9,970 bases of DNA from JAJXWB01 sp047971685 (GCA_047971685.1 JBKDZW010000023.1:1-9970); one strand, 5' to 3'. Positions 1 through 6,505 are shown, counted from the first letter of the stretch. Program-made: numbers and translations. Notes: a model not told the origin generated them from the letters alone.

Positions 1-944
1 GCCTTGCCGGCGACGAGAACGCCGGGCGACGGCTGAAAGTGCTGCGCGCCATCGACAAGCTCGACCGGCTCGGCGCGCAGGGCGTCGAAATGCTGCTCGG
101 CCCCGGACGCAAGGACGAGAGCGGCGATTTCACCGCCGGCGCCGAACTCGAGGCCGCCGATATCGCGCTCGTTCTCGCCTTCACCGACGCGCGCACGGAG
201 ACGAATGCGGAAACGATCGCAGGGCTGGAGCAGGCCGTGCAGGGTTCGCAGCGCGGGCTGGAAGGGGTCGCCGAATTACAGGACATCGCAGCTTTCGCGC
301 TTGCTGCGGGCTATGGTGCGGACCGCATCCGCATCGACCCCTCGGTCGTGCGCGGCCTTGAATATTACACCGGCCCTGTCTTCGAGGCCGAACTCACCTT
401 TGGCGTCACCGACGAGAAGGGCGCGCCCGTGCGCTTCGGCTCGGTTGGCGGCGGCGGGCGCTACGATGGCCTTGTCGGGCGCTTCCGTAGCGAACCCGTG
501 CCCGCCACCGGCTTTTCCATCGGCGTCTCGCGCCTGTTCGCCGCGCTGAAACTGATCGACAGCCCCATTGTCGGCGCCGGCGCGCAGTTCGGCCCGGTCG
601 TCGTGCTCGTGATGGATCGTGACCGCGTGGCCCATTATCAGGCGATGGTCGCCGGATTGCGCGCGGCGGGCGTGCGCGCCGAACTCTATCTGGGGTCTGC
701 CGGCATGAAGGCGCAGATGAAATACGCCGACCGCCGCAACAGCCCCTGCGTCGTCATCCAGGGCTCCGACGAACACGCGAAGGGCGAGGTGCAGATCAAG
801 GATCTGATCGAAGGCGCGCGCGCGGCCGCCGCCATCTCGTCCAACGAAGAATGGAAAAGCGCCCGCCCCGCGCAGGTCAGTGCGCCCGAAGCCGATCTGG
901 TGAGCGCCGTGCAGGCTATTCTGGCGCGCCACACGGCCCCGTAA
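1..944 (+). CDS. hisS: Histidyl-tRNA synthetase, 3' part (5' end outside window)
   Basis: Class II aminoacyl-tRNA synthetase that charges tRNA-His with histidine in the cytoplasm. The frame is open from base 3, so the start lies upstream; about 313 C-terminal residues are present. Visible hallmarks are the HisRS signature RGLEYYTGPVFE (around base 350), the glycine-rich GGGGRYDGLVGRF stretch, and class II motif 3 (GFSIGVSRLFAAL). A C-terminal anticodon-binding domain follows (from GPVVVLVMDRDR to the end, including YLGSAGMKAQMKYADRRN and KGEVQIKDL). The signature reads LEYYTG where many bacteria have LDYYTG. The gene converges on the META-domain gene. hisS is often followed directly by hisZ-hisG in related bacteria; here those genes lie about 1.4 kb away on the opposite strand. 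Identity is secure; the missing N-terminus cannot be judged. Confidence 0.96.
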   Translation, partial: LAGDENAGRRLKVLRAIDKLDRLGAQGVEMLLGPGRKDESGDFTAGAELEAADIALVLAFTDARTETNAETIAGLEQAVQGSQRGLEGVAELQDIAAFALAAGYGADRIRIDPSVVRGLEYYTGPVFEAELTFGVTDEKGAPVRFGSVGGGGRYDGLVGRFRSEPVPATGFSIGVSRLFAALKLIDSPIVGAGAQFGPVVVLVMDRDRVAHYQAMVAGLRAAGVRAELYLGSAGMKAQMKYADRRNSPCVVIQGSDEHAKGEVQIKDLIEGARAAAAISSNEEWKSARPAQVSAPEADLVSAVQAILARHTAP

Positions 945-994
945 TTCCTCATTGCGGGGAGCGCGCGCAATCCATCCCCGTGAAATGACCGGCG

Positions 995-1033
995 AGCGCC
1001 CCGGACATCGCGCAGCGCCCGGACGGGGCGCTG
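995..1033. terminator. Hairpin-forming repeats between convergent hisS and META gene
   Basis: The 124-nt convergent gap holds two overlapping inverted repeats. One is a 9-bp perfect pair (995-1003 with 1024-1032). The other is a tighter 8-bp GC-rich stem with a 5-nt loop (1013-1020 with 1026-1033). The position between two converging genes suits a bidirectional terminator, but neither side has a T-tract, so intrinsic termination is only a possibility. Confidence 0.4.
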
Positions 1034-1068
1034 AGAGGCGGCGTCTGCCGGGGCTGCGACGGCGGGCG

Positions 1069-1518
1069 TTACAGCCCGCGGTTGAACACCAGTTCGCCGG
1101 CCTTGCTTTTGACCGTAAGGGTCGAGCCTTGAAGGGTCCAGTTCGGGCCCGTGCGTAGAATCGTCAGATAGGCGCGCTCGAACCCGTTGATCTCGGGCGA
1201 GCAGGATTTCCTGGTCATGGCCGGCGGCCCCATGGCGAGGCGGCGGCCCCGCATCGGAAACAGCGTCGCCGACCAGGTGTTGCAGCCGGAAGATCCCGTG
1301 CCGCGCAAATTCTCGTCAATCGCCATCGAGGCGTCGGCCGGCGGCGTCTTGCCGTTGATCGTGCGCAATTGCCAGGTCACTTTGGTCGGAAATTGCGGCT
1401 CGTAGGCGAGCTTGTCGTCCTTCTTCTCGCCCTGCTGACCCTTCTTCTGCGCCAGCGCCGGATGCGCGGCAAGCGAGAGAGCAGCGGCGCCAATCGTCAG
1501 AATTGCGAGTTTTCTCAT
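1069..1518 (-). CDS. Exported META-domain (HslJ-like) protein
   Basis: A 149-residue protein with a Sec signal peptide (MRK, hydrophobic run to about residue 20, ALA-Q cleavage site near 23/24). A short Lys-rich linker (about 25-36) and a META/DUF306-type domain follow. Domain marks are TWQLRTINGK (48-57), the SGCNTW segment with Cys79, and TRKSCSPE with Cys106; the two cysteines could pair in the periplasm. META-domain proteins such as HslJ are exported or envelope proteins linked to stress or heat tolerance (HslJ to novobiocin resistance), without a known enzyme activity. The ATG is supported by GAGGAG five bases upstream (1524-1529). It lies 71 nt downstream of the NnrU-like gene on the same strand and may be co-transcribed. 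The domain call is good; the function is unknown. Confidence 0.85.
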   Translation of the reverse strand: MRKLAILTIGAAALSLAAHPALAQKKGQQGEKKDDKLAYEPQFPTKVTWQLRTINGKTPPADASMAIDENLRGTGSSGCNTWSATLFPMRGRRLAMGPPAMTRKSCSPEINGFERAYLTILRTGPNWTLQGSTLTVKSKAGELVFNRGL

Positions 1519-1589
1519 TACATCTCCTCAAGCAAACGCCTGCCGGTCCCTCTTACATGAAAATGCGGCGGGAAAACGAGGATTTGCCC

Positions 1590-2168
1590 TCAATTCACCA
1601 GCGAGACGCCGATCAGCCAGGGGTGGCCCCAGCGAAACATGGCCAGATAGGCCAGCGTGCCCACGACTGCCACGATCGCATCTTGCGTCCAGCCGCCGTG
1701 ACGGGCGCCGAGCGGCCCGAGCGCGCCGCGCTTCTTCACGGAGATGCGATCATAGACGGCCCAGGCCAGAAAGGCTGTGAACAAAATGACGCCCGCCAGA
1801 TCGCCATTGGCGAGAAGATGGGCGAAGGCCCAGATCTTCACCGCAGCCAGCATCGGATGCCTGGCCCTGTCGCGGATATGGCAGGGCACATAGGCGGCGA
1901 CCAGCAGCACAAAGGAAATCCACATCAGCAGAAAGGCGATGTGCCGCGTCCAGGTCGGCGGGTTCCAGAGCTGGATATTGGCGCCCGAATGCCGCGCCAG
2001 CCCGAAGCCCCACACAATGAGCGCAAAGCCGACGATGGAGGCGACTGAAAAAATGATTTTGTACTGGCCTGGTCCAAGCTTGCGCACAAGGTTTTCGTGC
2101 GCTGCTGGCGCGGCCGGAACGAGATGGACGCCGATAAAGACAAGAAGGCCAAGAATGAGAATCGTCAC
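1590..2168 (-). CDS. NnrU-family integral membrane protein
   Basis: A 192-residue, strongly hydrophobic protein with about five or six predicted membrane segments (roughly 2-17, 37-57, 76-95, 107-120, 122-139 and 162-178). It has the NnrU family pattern: an N-terminal LVFIGVHLVP helix, an RHIAFLLMWISFVLL helix, the RHPMLAAVKIWAFAHLLANGD segment with conserved His-Pro and His residues, and a C-terminal HGGWTQD. NnrU was named from denitrification loci, and the family also includes plant 15-cis-zeta-carotene isomerase (Z-ISO), which uses heme. No denitrification or carotenoid gene is visible here, so the substrate is unknown. The start is a GTG at 2168 with no strong Shine-Dalgarno sequence; no better in-frame start lies just upstream. 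It sits between hisG (145-nt gap) and the META gene (71-nt gap). Confidence 0.87.
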   Translation of the reverse strand: MTILILGLLVFIGVHLVPAAPAAHENLVRKLGPGQYKIIFSVASIVGFALIVWGFGLARHSGANIQLWNPPTWTRHIAFLLMWISFVLLVAAYVPCHIRDRARHPMLAAVKIWAFAHLLANGDLAGVILFTAFLAWAVYDRISVKKRGALGPLGARHGGWTQDAIVAVVGTLAYLAMFRWGHPWLIGVSLVN

Positions 2169-2284
2169 GACAGGCTCGCATTTGCATGTGTTGTCGTGAA
2201 TTTAAATGGCTTTGCCCCGTCGTGAAAGCCGTAGCGTTTTTACGCAAACGCGGAACGCTTTCTGGCAGGTATGCGCGTCTGCGG

Positions 2285-2311
2285 AAGGCGCTCTTTCCGA
2301 AAGGCCGCCTT
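2285..2311 (-). terminator. Hairpin immediately after hisG stop
   Basis: An imperfect hairpin begins 3 nt past the hisG stop. The outer stem AAGGCG/CGCCTT (2285-2290 with 2306-2311) encloses a 2x2 internal mismatch and an inner CTTT/AAAG stem around a 3-nt loop. There is no T-rich run on the minus-strand 3' side, so it may be a weak or factor-assisted terminator, or an mRNA 3'-end stabiliser, rather than a classic intrinsic terminator. Confidence 0.35.
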
Positions 2312-2313
2312 GC

Positions 2314-3300
2314 TCACCCGATCCGTTTCGCCAGCCTCTCCCACAACGGATTTCTGGCGGTAAAAATATAATCGGCCGCGCTTACGCTCACTGTTTCCGC
2401 GCCGTGCTTGATGAGCCATTCCGCAAGATTGGGCGCTTCGGCCTTGGGGCAGGCGAACATGACGAAGCCGTCCTGTGTGCGCCCGCGCAGCAGCGCGCCG
2501 AACTTGGCTGTCGCCTTCTTGATCTTGCCCTCGCTCAGTTCGGGCGTGAACGCGCGGACTTCGCGTGTCGTGCGCGCTTCTTCTTCGGCTGCGATCCGCG
2601 CCAGGATTTTTCGGGCGGCCTCGCGGGCCGTCTCGTCCCAGCTCGCCGACAGCGACGCCACGAGATTGGCCTCTGAGCGCAACATCACGCCGTCGTCGAG
2701 CACTTTCAGCGCATTGGCCTTCAAGGTCGCGCCGGTCGTGGTGATGTCGACGATGAACTCGGCCTGCCCGGCCGCCGGCGCGCCCTCGGTCGCGCCAAGG
2801 CTCTCGACGATGCGATAGTCCGTGACATTGTTCTGCGAGAAATAATGCCGCGTGAGATTTACGTATTTCGTGGCGACCCGCATGCGCTGCCCGCGCTTTG
2901 CGCGAAACGCGGCGGCGACGTCTGCAAGATCGGCCATGGAGCGCACGTCGATCCAGGCTTGCGGGGTCGCAACCACCACATTGGCGTGGCCGAAGCCGAG
3001 CGGCGTCAGCAATTCCACCTTGCTCGCAGCGTCCGCGATGGTCTCGCGCACGAGATCCTCGCCCGTCACGCCCATGTGGGCGGAGCCCTGCGCGAGATGC
3101 GTGGTGATGTCGGAGGCGGAGAGAAAAGCGATCTCGACATTGTCGACGCCCTTCAGCGCGCCGCGATAATCGCGCGCGCCGCGCCCCTGCGCCACCTCAA
3201 GACCGGCGCGCGAAAAAAAGGCTTTGGCGTTTTCCTGCAACCGCCCCTTCGAGGGCACGGCGACGATGAGCTTTGCGCCTGCTTTTGTCGTGTCGCTCAT
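2314..3300 (-). CDS. hisG: ATP phosphoribosyltransferase catalytic subunit (extended form)
   Basis: Catalyses ATP + PRPP to phosphoribosyl-ATP + PPi, the first and controlled step of histidine synthesis, in the cytoplasm. The 328 residues show the N-terminal AVPSKGRLQENA (14-25), GVTGEDLVRE (77-86), KYVNLTRHYF (145-154) and the PRPP-binding segment VDITTTGATLK (184-194). Residues from about 240 to 328 form an extra C-terminal domain. HisG proteins that work with HisZ are classically about 210-230 residues; this one is about 100 longer, matching my recollection of 325-residue forms in Bradyrhizobium relatives. hisZ ends 24 nt upstream, which suggests one operon. No clear Shine-Dalgarno precedes the ATG; a repeated copy of the start region creates a five-codon ORF whose TGA overlaps the hisG ATG, hinting at translational coupling. 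Confidence 0.96.
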   Translation of the reverse strand: MSDTTKAGAKLIVAVPSKGRLQENAKAFFSRAGLEVAQGRGARDYRGALKGVDNVEIAFLSASDITTHLAQGSAHMGVTGEDLVRETIADAASKVELLTPLGFGHANVVVATPQAWIDVRSMADLADVAAAFRAKRGQRMRVATKYVNLTRHYFSQNNVTDYRIVESLGATEGAPAAGQAEFIVDITTTGATLKANALKVLDDGVMLRSEANLVASLSASWDETAREAARKILARIAAEEEARTTREVRAFTPELSEGKIKKATAKFGALLRGRTQDGFVMFACPKAEAPNLAEWLIKHGAETVSVSAADYIFTARNPLWERLAKRIG

Positions 3301-3328
3301 ATCGTGTCGCTCATATCTTGTCGTTCAC
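3288..3328. repeat. 14-bp tandem duplication spanning the hisG start codon
   Basis: Two exact head-to-tail copies of TCGTGTCGCTCATA (3288-3301 and 3302-3315) are followed by a degenerate third copy (3316-3328) that reaches the hisZ stop. On the minus strand each exact copy contains ATGAGCGACACG, so the hisG start is duplicated 14 nt upstream but out of frame. The upstream copy encodes M-S-D-T-I followed by TGA overlapping the hisG ATG (ATGA). Confidence 0.9.
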
Positions 3329-4458
3329 TTGGCCGTCTCCGGGAAAAGCCGTTCGACCCAGATGGCGGCGCCAACAGCGGGAATGTCTTTCTTTGCGCCG
3401 AGCGTGCCGAGCAGGCGGTCGTAGCGGCCGCCGCCGATCACGGGCTTGTCGGCGGGCGCGCCGGGCGCATGCGCCTCGAACACGAAGCCCGTGTAATAAT
3501 CGAGACGACGCACGAAGCGCGCCGAAAACCGCATGCTGGCGGGGTCGAGCCCGCGCGCGACGAGAAAGTTCAGGCGCTGGTCGAAATTGTCGAGCGCGCC
3601 GGTCAGGTCGAGTTTCGCCTCGCCGGCAAGCTTGCGCAGGGCGGCGGACGCTCCGTCGGGATCGCCGGCGACGTCGAGAAATCTTGCGATGAGATCGCGC
3701 TTGTCCTGCGGCGCGCCTGCGCCCGAGCGCAGCCGCGCCTGTTCGAGAAAGCGCTCGGCGATCTCGTTGACGCTGCGCCCGCCGACCGAGCTGATGCCGG
3801 CGATCGAAAGCAGGTCTTCGACCAGCGCCTGCGCGCCTTGCTTGTCGGCGCCTTCGAGCGCAGCAAACACGCCGGAATGATCGTTCGAGCCGTTTGTCGC
3901 GGGGGTGGCGAAAATCTGGTCGAGGGTTGCGCCATGCGCCAGCCCCTGCCGGATGCGGCGCAGCCAGCTTGGCGGCAGCGCCAGCGCGTCGAGAAATTGC
4001 GCAAAGAGGCCGGCGTCTCCAATGGTGACGGCGAGATCGCCGCCACCGGCCTTGGCGGCGGCCTCGAGCGCCAGCGCCAGAATTTCGGCGTCGACGGCTT
4101 CCTTGTCCTTGCGCCCGAAGCTCTCGAGGCCGGCTTGCAGAAATTCGCCGTTCGCGCCCGGCCGGAACCGGAAGACCGGCCCGAGATAGGAAAAGGCGGC
4201 CGCCTTGCCCGCTCCGCTCGAGGCGAGATAGGCAAGCGAAACGGGCAGCGTGAACTCCGGCCGCAGGCAGAGTTCGCCGCCCGCCGCATCGCTCGTCAGA
4301 TAGAGGCGTCCGCGAATATCCTCGCCAAGCTGGTCGAGAAACACGCTCGCCGGTTGCAGGATCGGCGGTTCGGCGCGCTTGTATCCGGACGAAACGAGAT
4401 GGGCGAGCAGCGCCTGCCCGCCCGTTTTCGCCCCATTAGGTCCGTTTTTCGTCGCCAC
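3325..4458 (-). CDS. hisZ: ATP phosphoribosyltransferase regulatory subunit
   Basis: HisZ is a HisRS catalytic-domain paralogue that does not charge tRNA; it assembles with HisG, activates it and takes part in feedback inhibition by histidine. The 377 residues show the class II core: LCLRPEFTLPVSLAYL (64-79, motif 2 region), FSYLGPVFRFRPG (89-101), LDYYTGFVFEAH (319-330) and GGGRYDRLLGTLG (342-354). No anticodon-binding domain follows the core, which separates it from true HisS. I chose the GTG at 4458 because GAGGG sits 8 nt upstream (RNA GAGGGAAACGGAC-GTG). An in-frame TTG at 4494 would add 12 residues but has no such support. It is the first gene of a hisZ-hisG pair; copZ lies 179 nt upstream. 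Confidence 0.94.
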   Translation of the reverse strand: MATKNGPNGAKTGGQALLAHLVSSGYKRAEPPILQPASVFLDQLGEDIRGRLYLTSDAAGGELCLRPEFTLPVSLAYLASSGAGKAAAFSYLGPVFRFRPGANGEFLQAGLESFGRKDKEAVDAEILALALEAAAKAGGGDLAVTIGDAGLFAQFLDALALPPSWLRRIRQGLAHGATLDQIFATPATNGSNDHSGVFAALEGADKQGAQALVEDLLSIAGISSVGGRSVNEIAERFLEQARLRSGAGAPQDKRDLIARFLDVAGDPDGASAALRKLAGEAKLDLTGALDNFDQRLNFLVARGLDPASMRFSARFVRRLDYYTGFVFEAHAPGAPADKPVIGGGRYDRLLGTLGAKKDIPAVGAAIWVERLFPETAK

Positions 4459-4637
4459 GTCCGTTTCCCTCGAATTTAGCGCAATCTTTAGCAAGCGCGG
4501 ACGGGCGGCGCACCCTCAAATGCAGGGCAGGGTGAACGGTTTGGCGCGAAGCGCGTCTGTACGCCCCGATTGTTGCGGGCGGTGTGGCAAGAGGGCGGGT
4601 TTTCCCGTGCGCTTCCCGGCCGCGCGCCGGCCTGCCT

Positions 4638-4847
4638 TCACGCCGCCGCGGTTTTTGTCGGAAAGCCCGCCGCCGTCAGCGCGGCGGCGATGGCTGCGGG
4701 GTCTGCCGATGTCTCGGCTTCCACGCGCCCGCTGGCGAGATCGACCGAGACTTTCGAGGCTGCGTCCTGCTTCTGGATGATTTTTTCGACCGAGCGGGCG
4801 CAGCCGCCGCAGGTCATGCCGGATACGTCGAGCTGGAGTTTGGACAT
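4638..4847 (-). CDS. copZ: Copper chaperone, heavy-metal-associated (HMA) domain
   Basis: A 69-residue single-domain protein with the ferredoxin-like HMA fold pattern. The N-terminal strand MSKLQLDVSG leads into the metal-binding loop GMTCGGCARSVEKII, in which the two Cys of MTCGGC would bind Cu(I). The middle KVSVDLASGRVEAE and a final helix IAAALTAAGFPTK complete the fold. Proteins of this kind carry Cu(I) in the cytoplasm to CopA-type P1B ATPases or to copper sensors. The start at 4847 is chosen because AAGGAA precedes it by 7 nt; an ATG eight codons upstream (4871) has no ribosome-binding site. No copper ATPase or MerR/CsoR regulator adjoins it, although a copper-type efflux module begins about 1.2 kb to the right on the other strand. 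Confidence 0.9.
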   Translation of the reverse strand: MSKLQLDVSGMTCGGCARSVEKIIQKQDAASKVSVDLASGRVEAETSADPAAIAAALTAAGFPTKTAAA

Positions 4848-4885
4848 GTCGCGTTCCTTATCGCCATTCAAAAAGTCCAGCGCTC

Positions 4886-4891
4886 AATATA
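4886..4891 (-). promoter_or_regulatory. Possible -10 element for copZ
   Basis: On the minus strand TATATT lies 39 nt ahead of the copZ ATG in an otherwise GC-rich divergent region. No good -35 hexamer is found at 16-18 nt and no copper-operator palindrome is evident, so this is a weak guess. A small inverted repeat (4931-4935 with 4940-4944) lies further upstream. Confidence 0.25.
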
Positions 4892-4968
4892 AGCCGTCAT
4901 CCGCCTGCAAAACAGCCGTGCGCAAAATTAGGCGTCCCTACGCCGCTCGCGCCCGATATGGCTGCGGC

Positions 4969-4997
4969 TTGACTAAACCCCTCCCGCCCCGTAGCGC
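4969..4997 (+). promoter_or_regulatory. Possible promoter for the HAD gene
   Basis: TTGACT (4969-4974) is followed after 17 nt by TAGCGC (4992-4997), a strong -35 paired with a weak -10. A transcript would begin at about the ATG (5004), and no Shine-Dalgarno precedes that ATG, so a leaderless mRNA is possible. This is inference from spacing only. Confidence 0.35.
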
Positions 4998-5003
4998 GCA
5001 GGC

Positions 5004-5906
5004 ATGAGTTTCAAACCCGCTTCGCAAGCCATCGCAGGCCTCCAGACGCTCGCCGCCGATTACGATGTCATTTTGTCCGATGTCTGGGGCGTCGTGCATG
5101 ACGGACGCGCGCATCTGCCGGGCGCGGTCGATGCGCTCGCCCGTTTTCGCGCAAAGGGCGGGACGGTCGTGCTCATCACCAACGCCCCGCGCCCGAGCGC
5201 GCCGATCGTGAAAATGCTCGACGATTTCGGCGTGCCGCGCCAATCCTACGACGCCATTGTCTCGTCAGGCGATGTGACGGTCGATCTGATCTGCGCGCGG
5301 GGCGCGGCCCCCCTGCATCACATCGGCCCGCCCAAGGATCTCTCGCTGTTCGATACGGTGGCCGCGCGCCTCGGCGAAAAGCCGCCGCTGCTGCCGCTGG
5401 CGGATGCCGATTATGTCGTGTGCACCGGCCTCTTCGACGATTTCGGCGACCCCGAGCCCTATCTGCCCTCGCTCGTCGCCATGAAGGAGCGCGATCTGCC
5501 GATGATCTGCGCCAATCCCGATATCGTCGTGCATGTCGGCGACGATCTCCTGTGGTGCGCCGGCGCTCTGGCGGAGCGGTACGAAGGGCTTGGCGGCAAT
5601 GTCGTCATGGCCGGCAAGCCGCACGCCATCATCTACGAATCGGCGTTGAAGCAGGCCGCGCGCGCAAGAGGAAAGGAAGTCGATCGCGCAAAAATTCTGG
5701 CGATCGGCGATGGGCTCTTCACCGATATCAGGGGGGCGGCGGGCCAGGGGTTCGACGCGCTGTTCGTGACCTCCGGCATACACCGCGACGCGCTCCATCC
5801 CGGCGGCGGTCTCGACGACTGGAGCGTGGACGAGGCCGCCTATCGCAATCTGCTCGCCGAGGCGGGGGCGGCGCCTGCCGCCCATTTGCGTGAACTTGTG
5901 TGGTAG
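5004..5906 (+). CDS. HAD superfamily class IIA hydrolase-like protein (TIGR01459 type)
   Basis: A 300-residue cytoplasmic protein with the order of HAD motifs: motif I ILSDVWGVVHDG (nucleophile Asp26), motif II VVLITNAPRP (Thr59-Asn60), motif III Lys205 in VMAGKPHAIIYESAL, and motif IV ILAIGDGLFTDIRGA (Asp236, Asp241). A C2-type cap (about 80-200) lies between motifs II and III, as in NagD/PGP-like class IIA phosphatases. The second Asp of the usual DxD motif I is Trp28 here (D-V-W), a pattern I associate with the alphaproteobacterial TIGR01459 group, whose substrate is not established. The missing general acid/base makes standard phosphatase chemistry uncertain. It is a single rightward gene, divergent from copZ, and ends 131 nt before the repeat-preceded His-rich gene. 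Confidence 0.9.
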   Translation: MSFKPASQAIAGLQTLAADYDVILSDVWGVVHDGRAHLPGAVDALARFRAKGGTVVLITNAPRPSAPIVKMLDDFGVPRQSYDAIVSSGDVTVDLICARGAAPLHHIGPPKDLSLFDTVAARLGEKPPLLPLADADYVVCTGLFDDFGDPEPYLPSLVAMKERDLPMICANPDIVVHVGDDLLWCAGALAERYEGLGGNVVMAGKPHAIIYESALKQAARARGKEVDRAKILAIGDGLFTDIRGAAGQGFDALFVTSGIHRDALHPGGGLDDWSVDEAAYRNLLAEAGAAPAAHLRELVW

Positions 5907-5919
5907 GCTTGCCATGCCC

Positions 5920-5935
5920 GGCGGAATTTTCCGCC
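5920..5935 (+). terminator. Short inverted repeat after the HAD gene
   Basis: GGCGGAA (5920-5926) pairs with TTCCGCC (5929-5935), 14 nt after the HAD stop. It is nearly palindromic with a 2-nt centre and has no following T-run, so it could be a weak terminator or a protein-binding palindrome. Confidence 0.25.
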
Positions 5936-5963
5936 CGCCGCCGCCCGGAGGTTGCCTCGCCAC

Positions 5964-5984
5964 GATCTGCGGATATGATCTGCG
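5964..5984. repeat. Direct repeat of GATCTGCG with 13-nt period
   Basis: GATCTGCG occurs at 5964-5971 and 5977-5984, exactly 13 nt apart. This is the same period as the tandem array that starts 18 nt further on, so the two may belong to one regulatory region. Confidence 0.6.
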
Positions 5985-6001
5985 CCGGTTCGGATCGTCG
6001 T

Positions 6002-6052
6002 CTTGCAGAATATGCTTGCAGAACATGCTTGCGGAACATGTTACGGAACATG
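6002..6052. repeat. Four tandem 13/12-bp repeats, each ending in ATG
   Basis: The copies are CTTGCAGAATATG (6002-6014), CTTGCAGAACATG (6015-6027), CTTGCGGAACATG (6028-6040) and TTACGGAACATG (6041-6052). Units of 13, 13, 13 and 12 nt place the four ATGs in frames that rotate, except that the last two (6038 and 6050) share the reading frame of the following gene. AACATGTT (6035-6042) is an 8-bp palindrome inside the array. It could be an operator array or duplicated translation-start regions. Confidence 0.9.
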
Positions 6053-6505
6053 TGTGATCGTATCGCCAGATTCTTGAGCCTCGCGCTCGCGGTTATCGCC
6101 ATGCTCGCCTTCGTTGCGGGCAGCGCGGTCGCGCCTGCCGCAGCGGCGGGCAAAATCGAGGCCCGGCACAGCGCGCATCAGCACAGCGCGCATATGGCAG
6201 GCGATTCCCAAATTCATGGCGCAGACCAGGTTCATGCCGGCGTCGGATTTCACGTCGATGCGCATCGAGTTTCCGCCGCGCAGAAAAGCAACGGGCCGCA
6301 TGACCATGCAGGGATCGGCCAGCCCGGTCTTGCTGATCTGACATGCGCCCATGCGTGCTGCGCGCCGATGGGCGTTGGATTGCCAGGCGCCTCGGGCGCG
6401 TTTGCCCCATGCGTTTTTCCTGAGACCGAAGAACTGCGCGCCGTGTTCGTCACGCTCGCCGACCTCAACCTGTCCTATTCGATCGAGCGGCCGCCGCGCG
6501 GCTGA
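6038..6505 (+). CDS. Exported His-rich, Cys-containing protein, possible metal binder
   Basis: A 155-residue protein that I cannot assign firmly. It starts with a signal peptide (CDRIARFLSLALAVIAMLAF, then AAAA before about residue 38). A His-rich stretch follows (about 43-90: HSAHQHSAH, QIHGADQVHAG, FHVDAH, GPHDH), then a Cys cluster CAHACC (103-108) and Cys125. The tail is LNLSYSIERPPRG. His-rich exported proteins ending in an ERPP-like tail resemble CopL/CzcI-type proteins found beside copper or Co/Zn/Cd efflux genes; this is a pattern resemblance, not a confirmed family match. The start could be ATG 6038 or 6050, both in the repeat array with only weak GGA upstream; a GTG at 5900 keeps the frame open but would bury the signal peptide. 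Its position ahead of the TolC-oxidase genes supports a metal role. Confidence 0.6.
   Translation: MLRNMCDRIARFLSLALAVIAMLAFVAGSAVAPAAAAGKIEARHSAHQHSAHMAGDSQIHGADQVHAGVGFHVDAHRVSAAQKSNGPHDHAGIGQPGLADLTCAHACCAPMGVGLPGASGAFAPCVFPETEELRAVFVTLADLNLSYSIERPPRG

Noticed and set aside
1503..2048. 181-residue plus-strand frame over the NnrU-like gene
   Set aside because: Antisense to a gene with clear membrane topology and family motifs; its own translation has no coherent domain.
2845..4479. 544-residue plus-strand open frame
   Set aside because: Antisense to hisG and hisZ, both of which carry clear family motifs.
4618..4632. GGCCG/CGGCC hairpin downstream of copZ as a terminator
   Set aside because: Only 5 bp with a GC-rich loop and no T-tract on the minus strand; not distinguishable from background.
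4848..5003. Copper-regulator (CueR-type) operator between copZ and the HAD gene
   Set aside because: No long dyad of the CueR type was found; only a 5-bp inverted repeat at 4931-4944.
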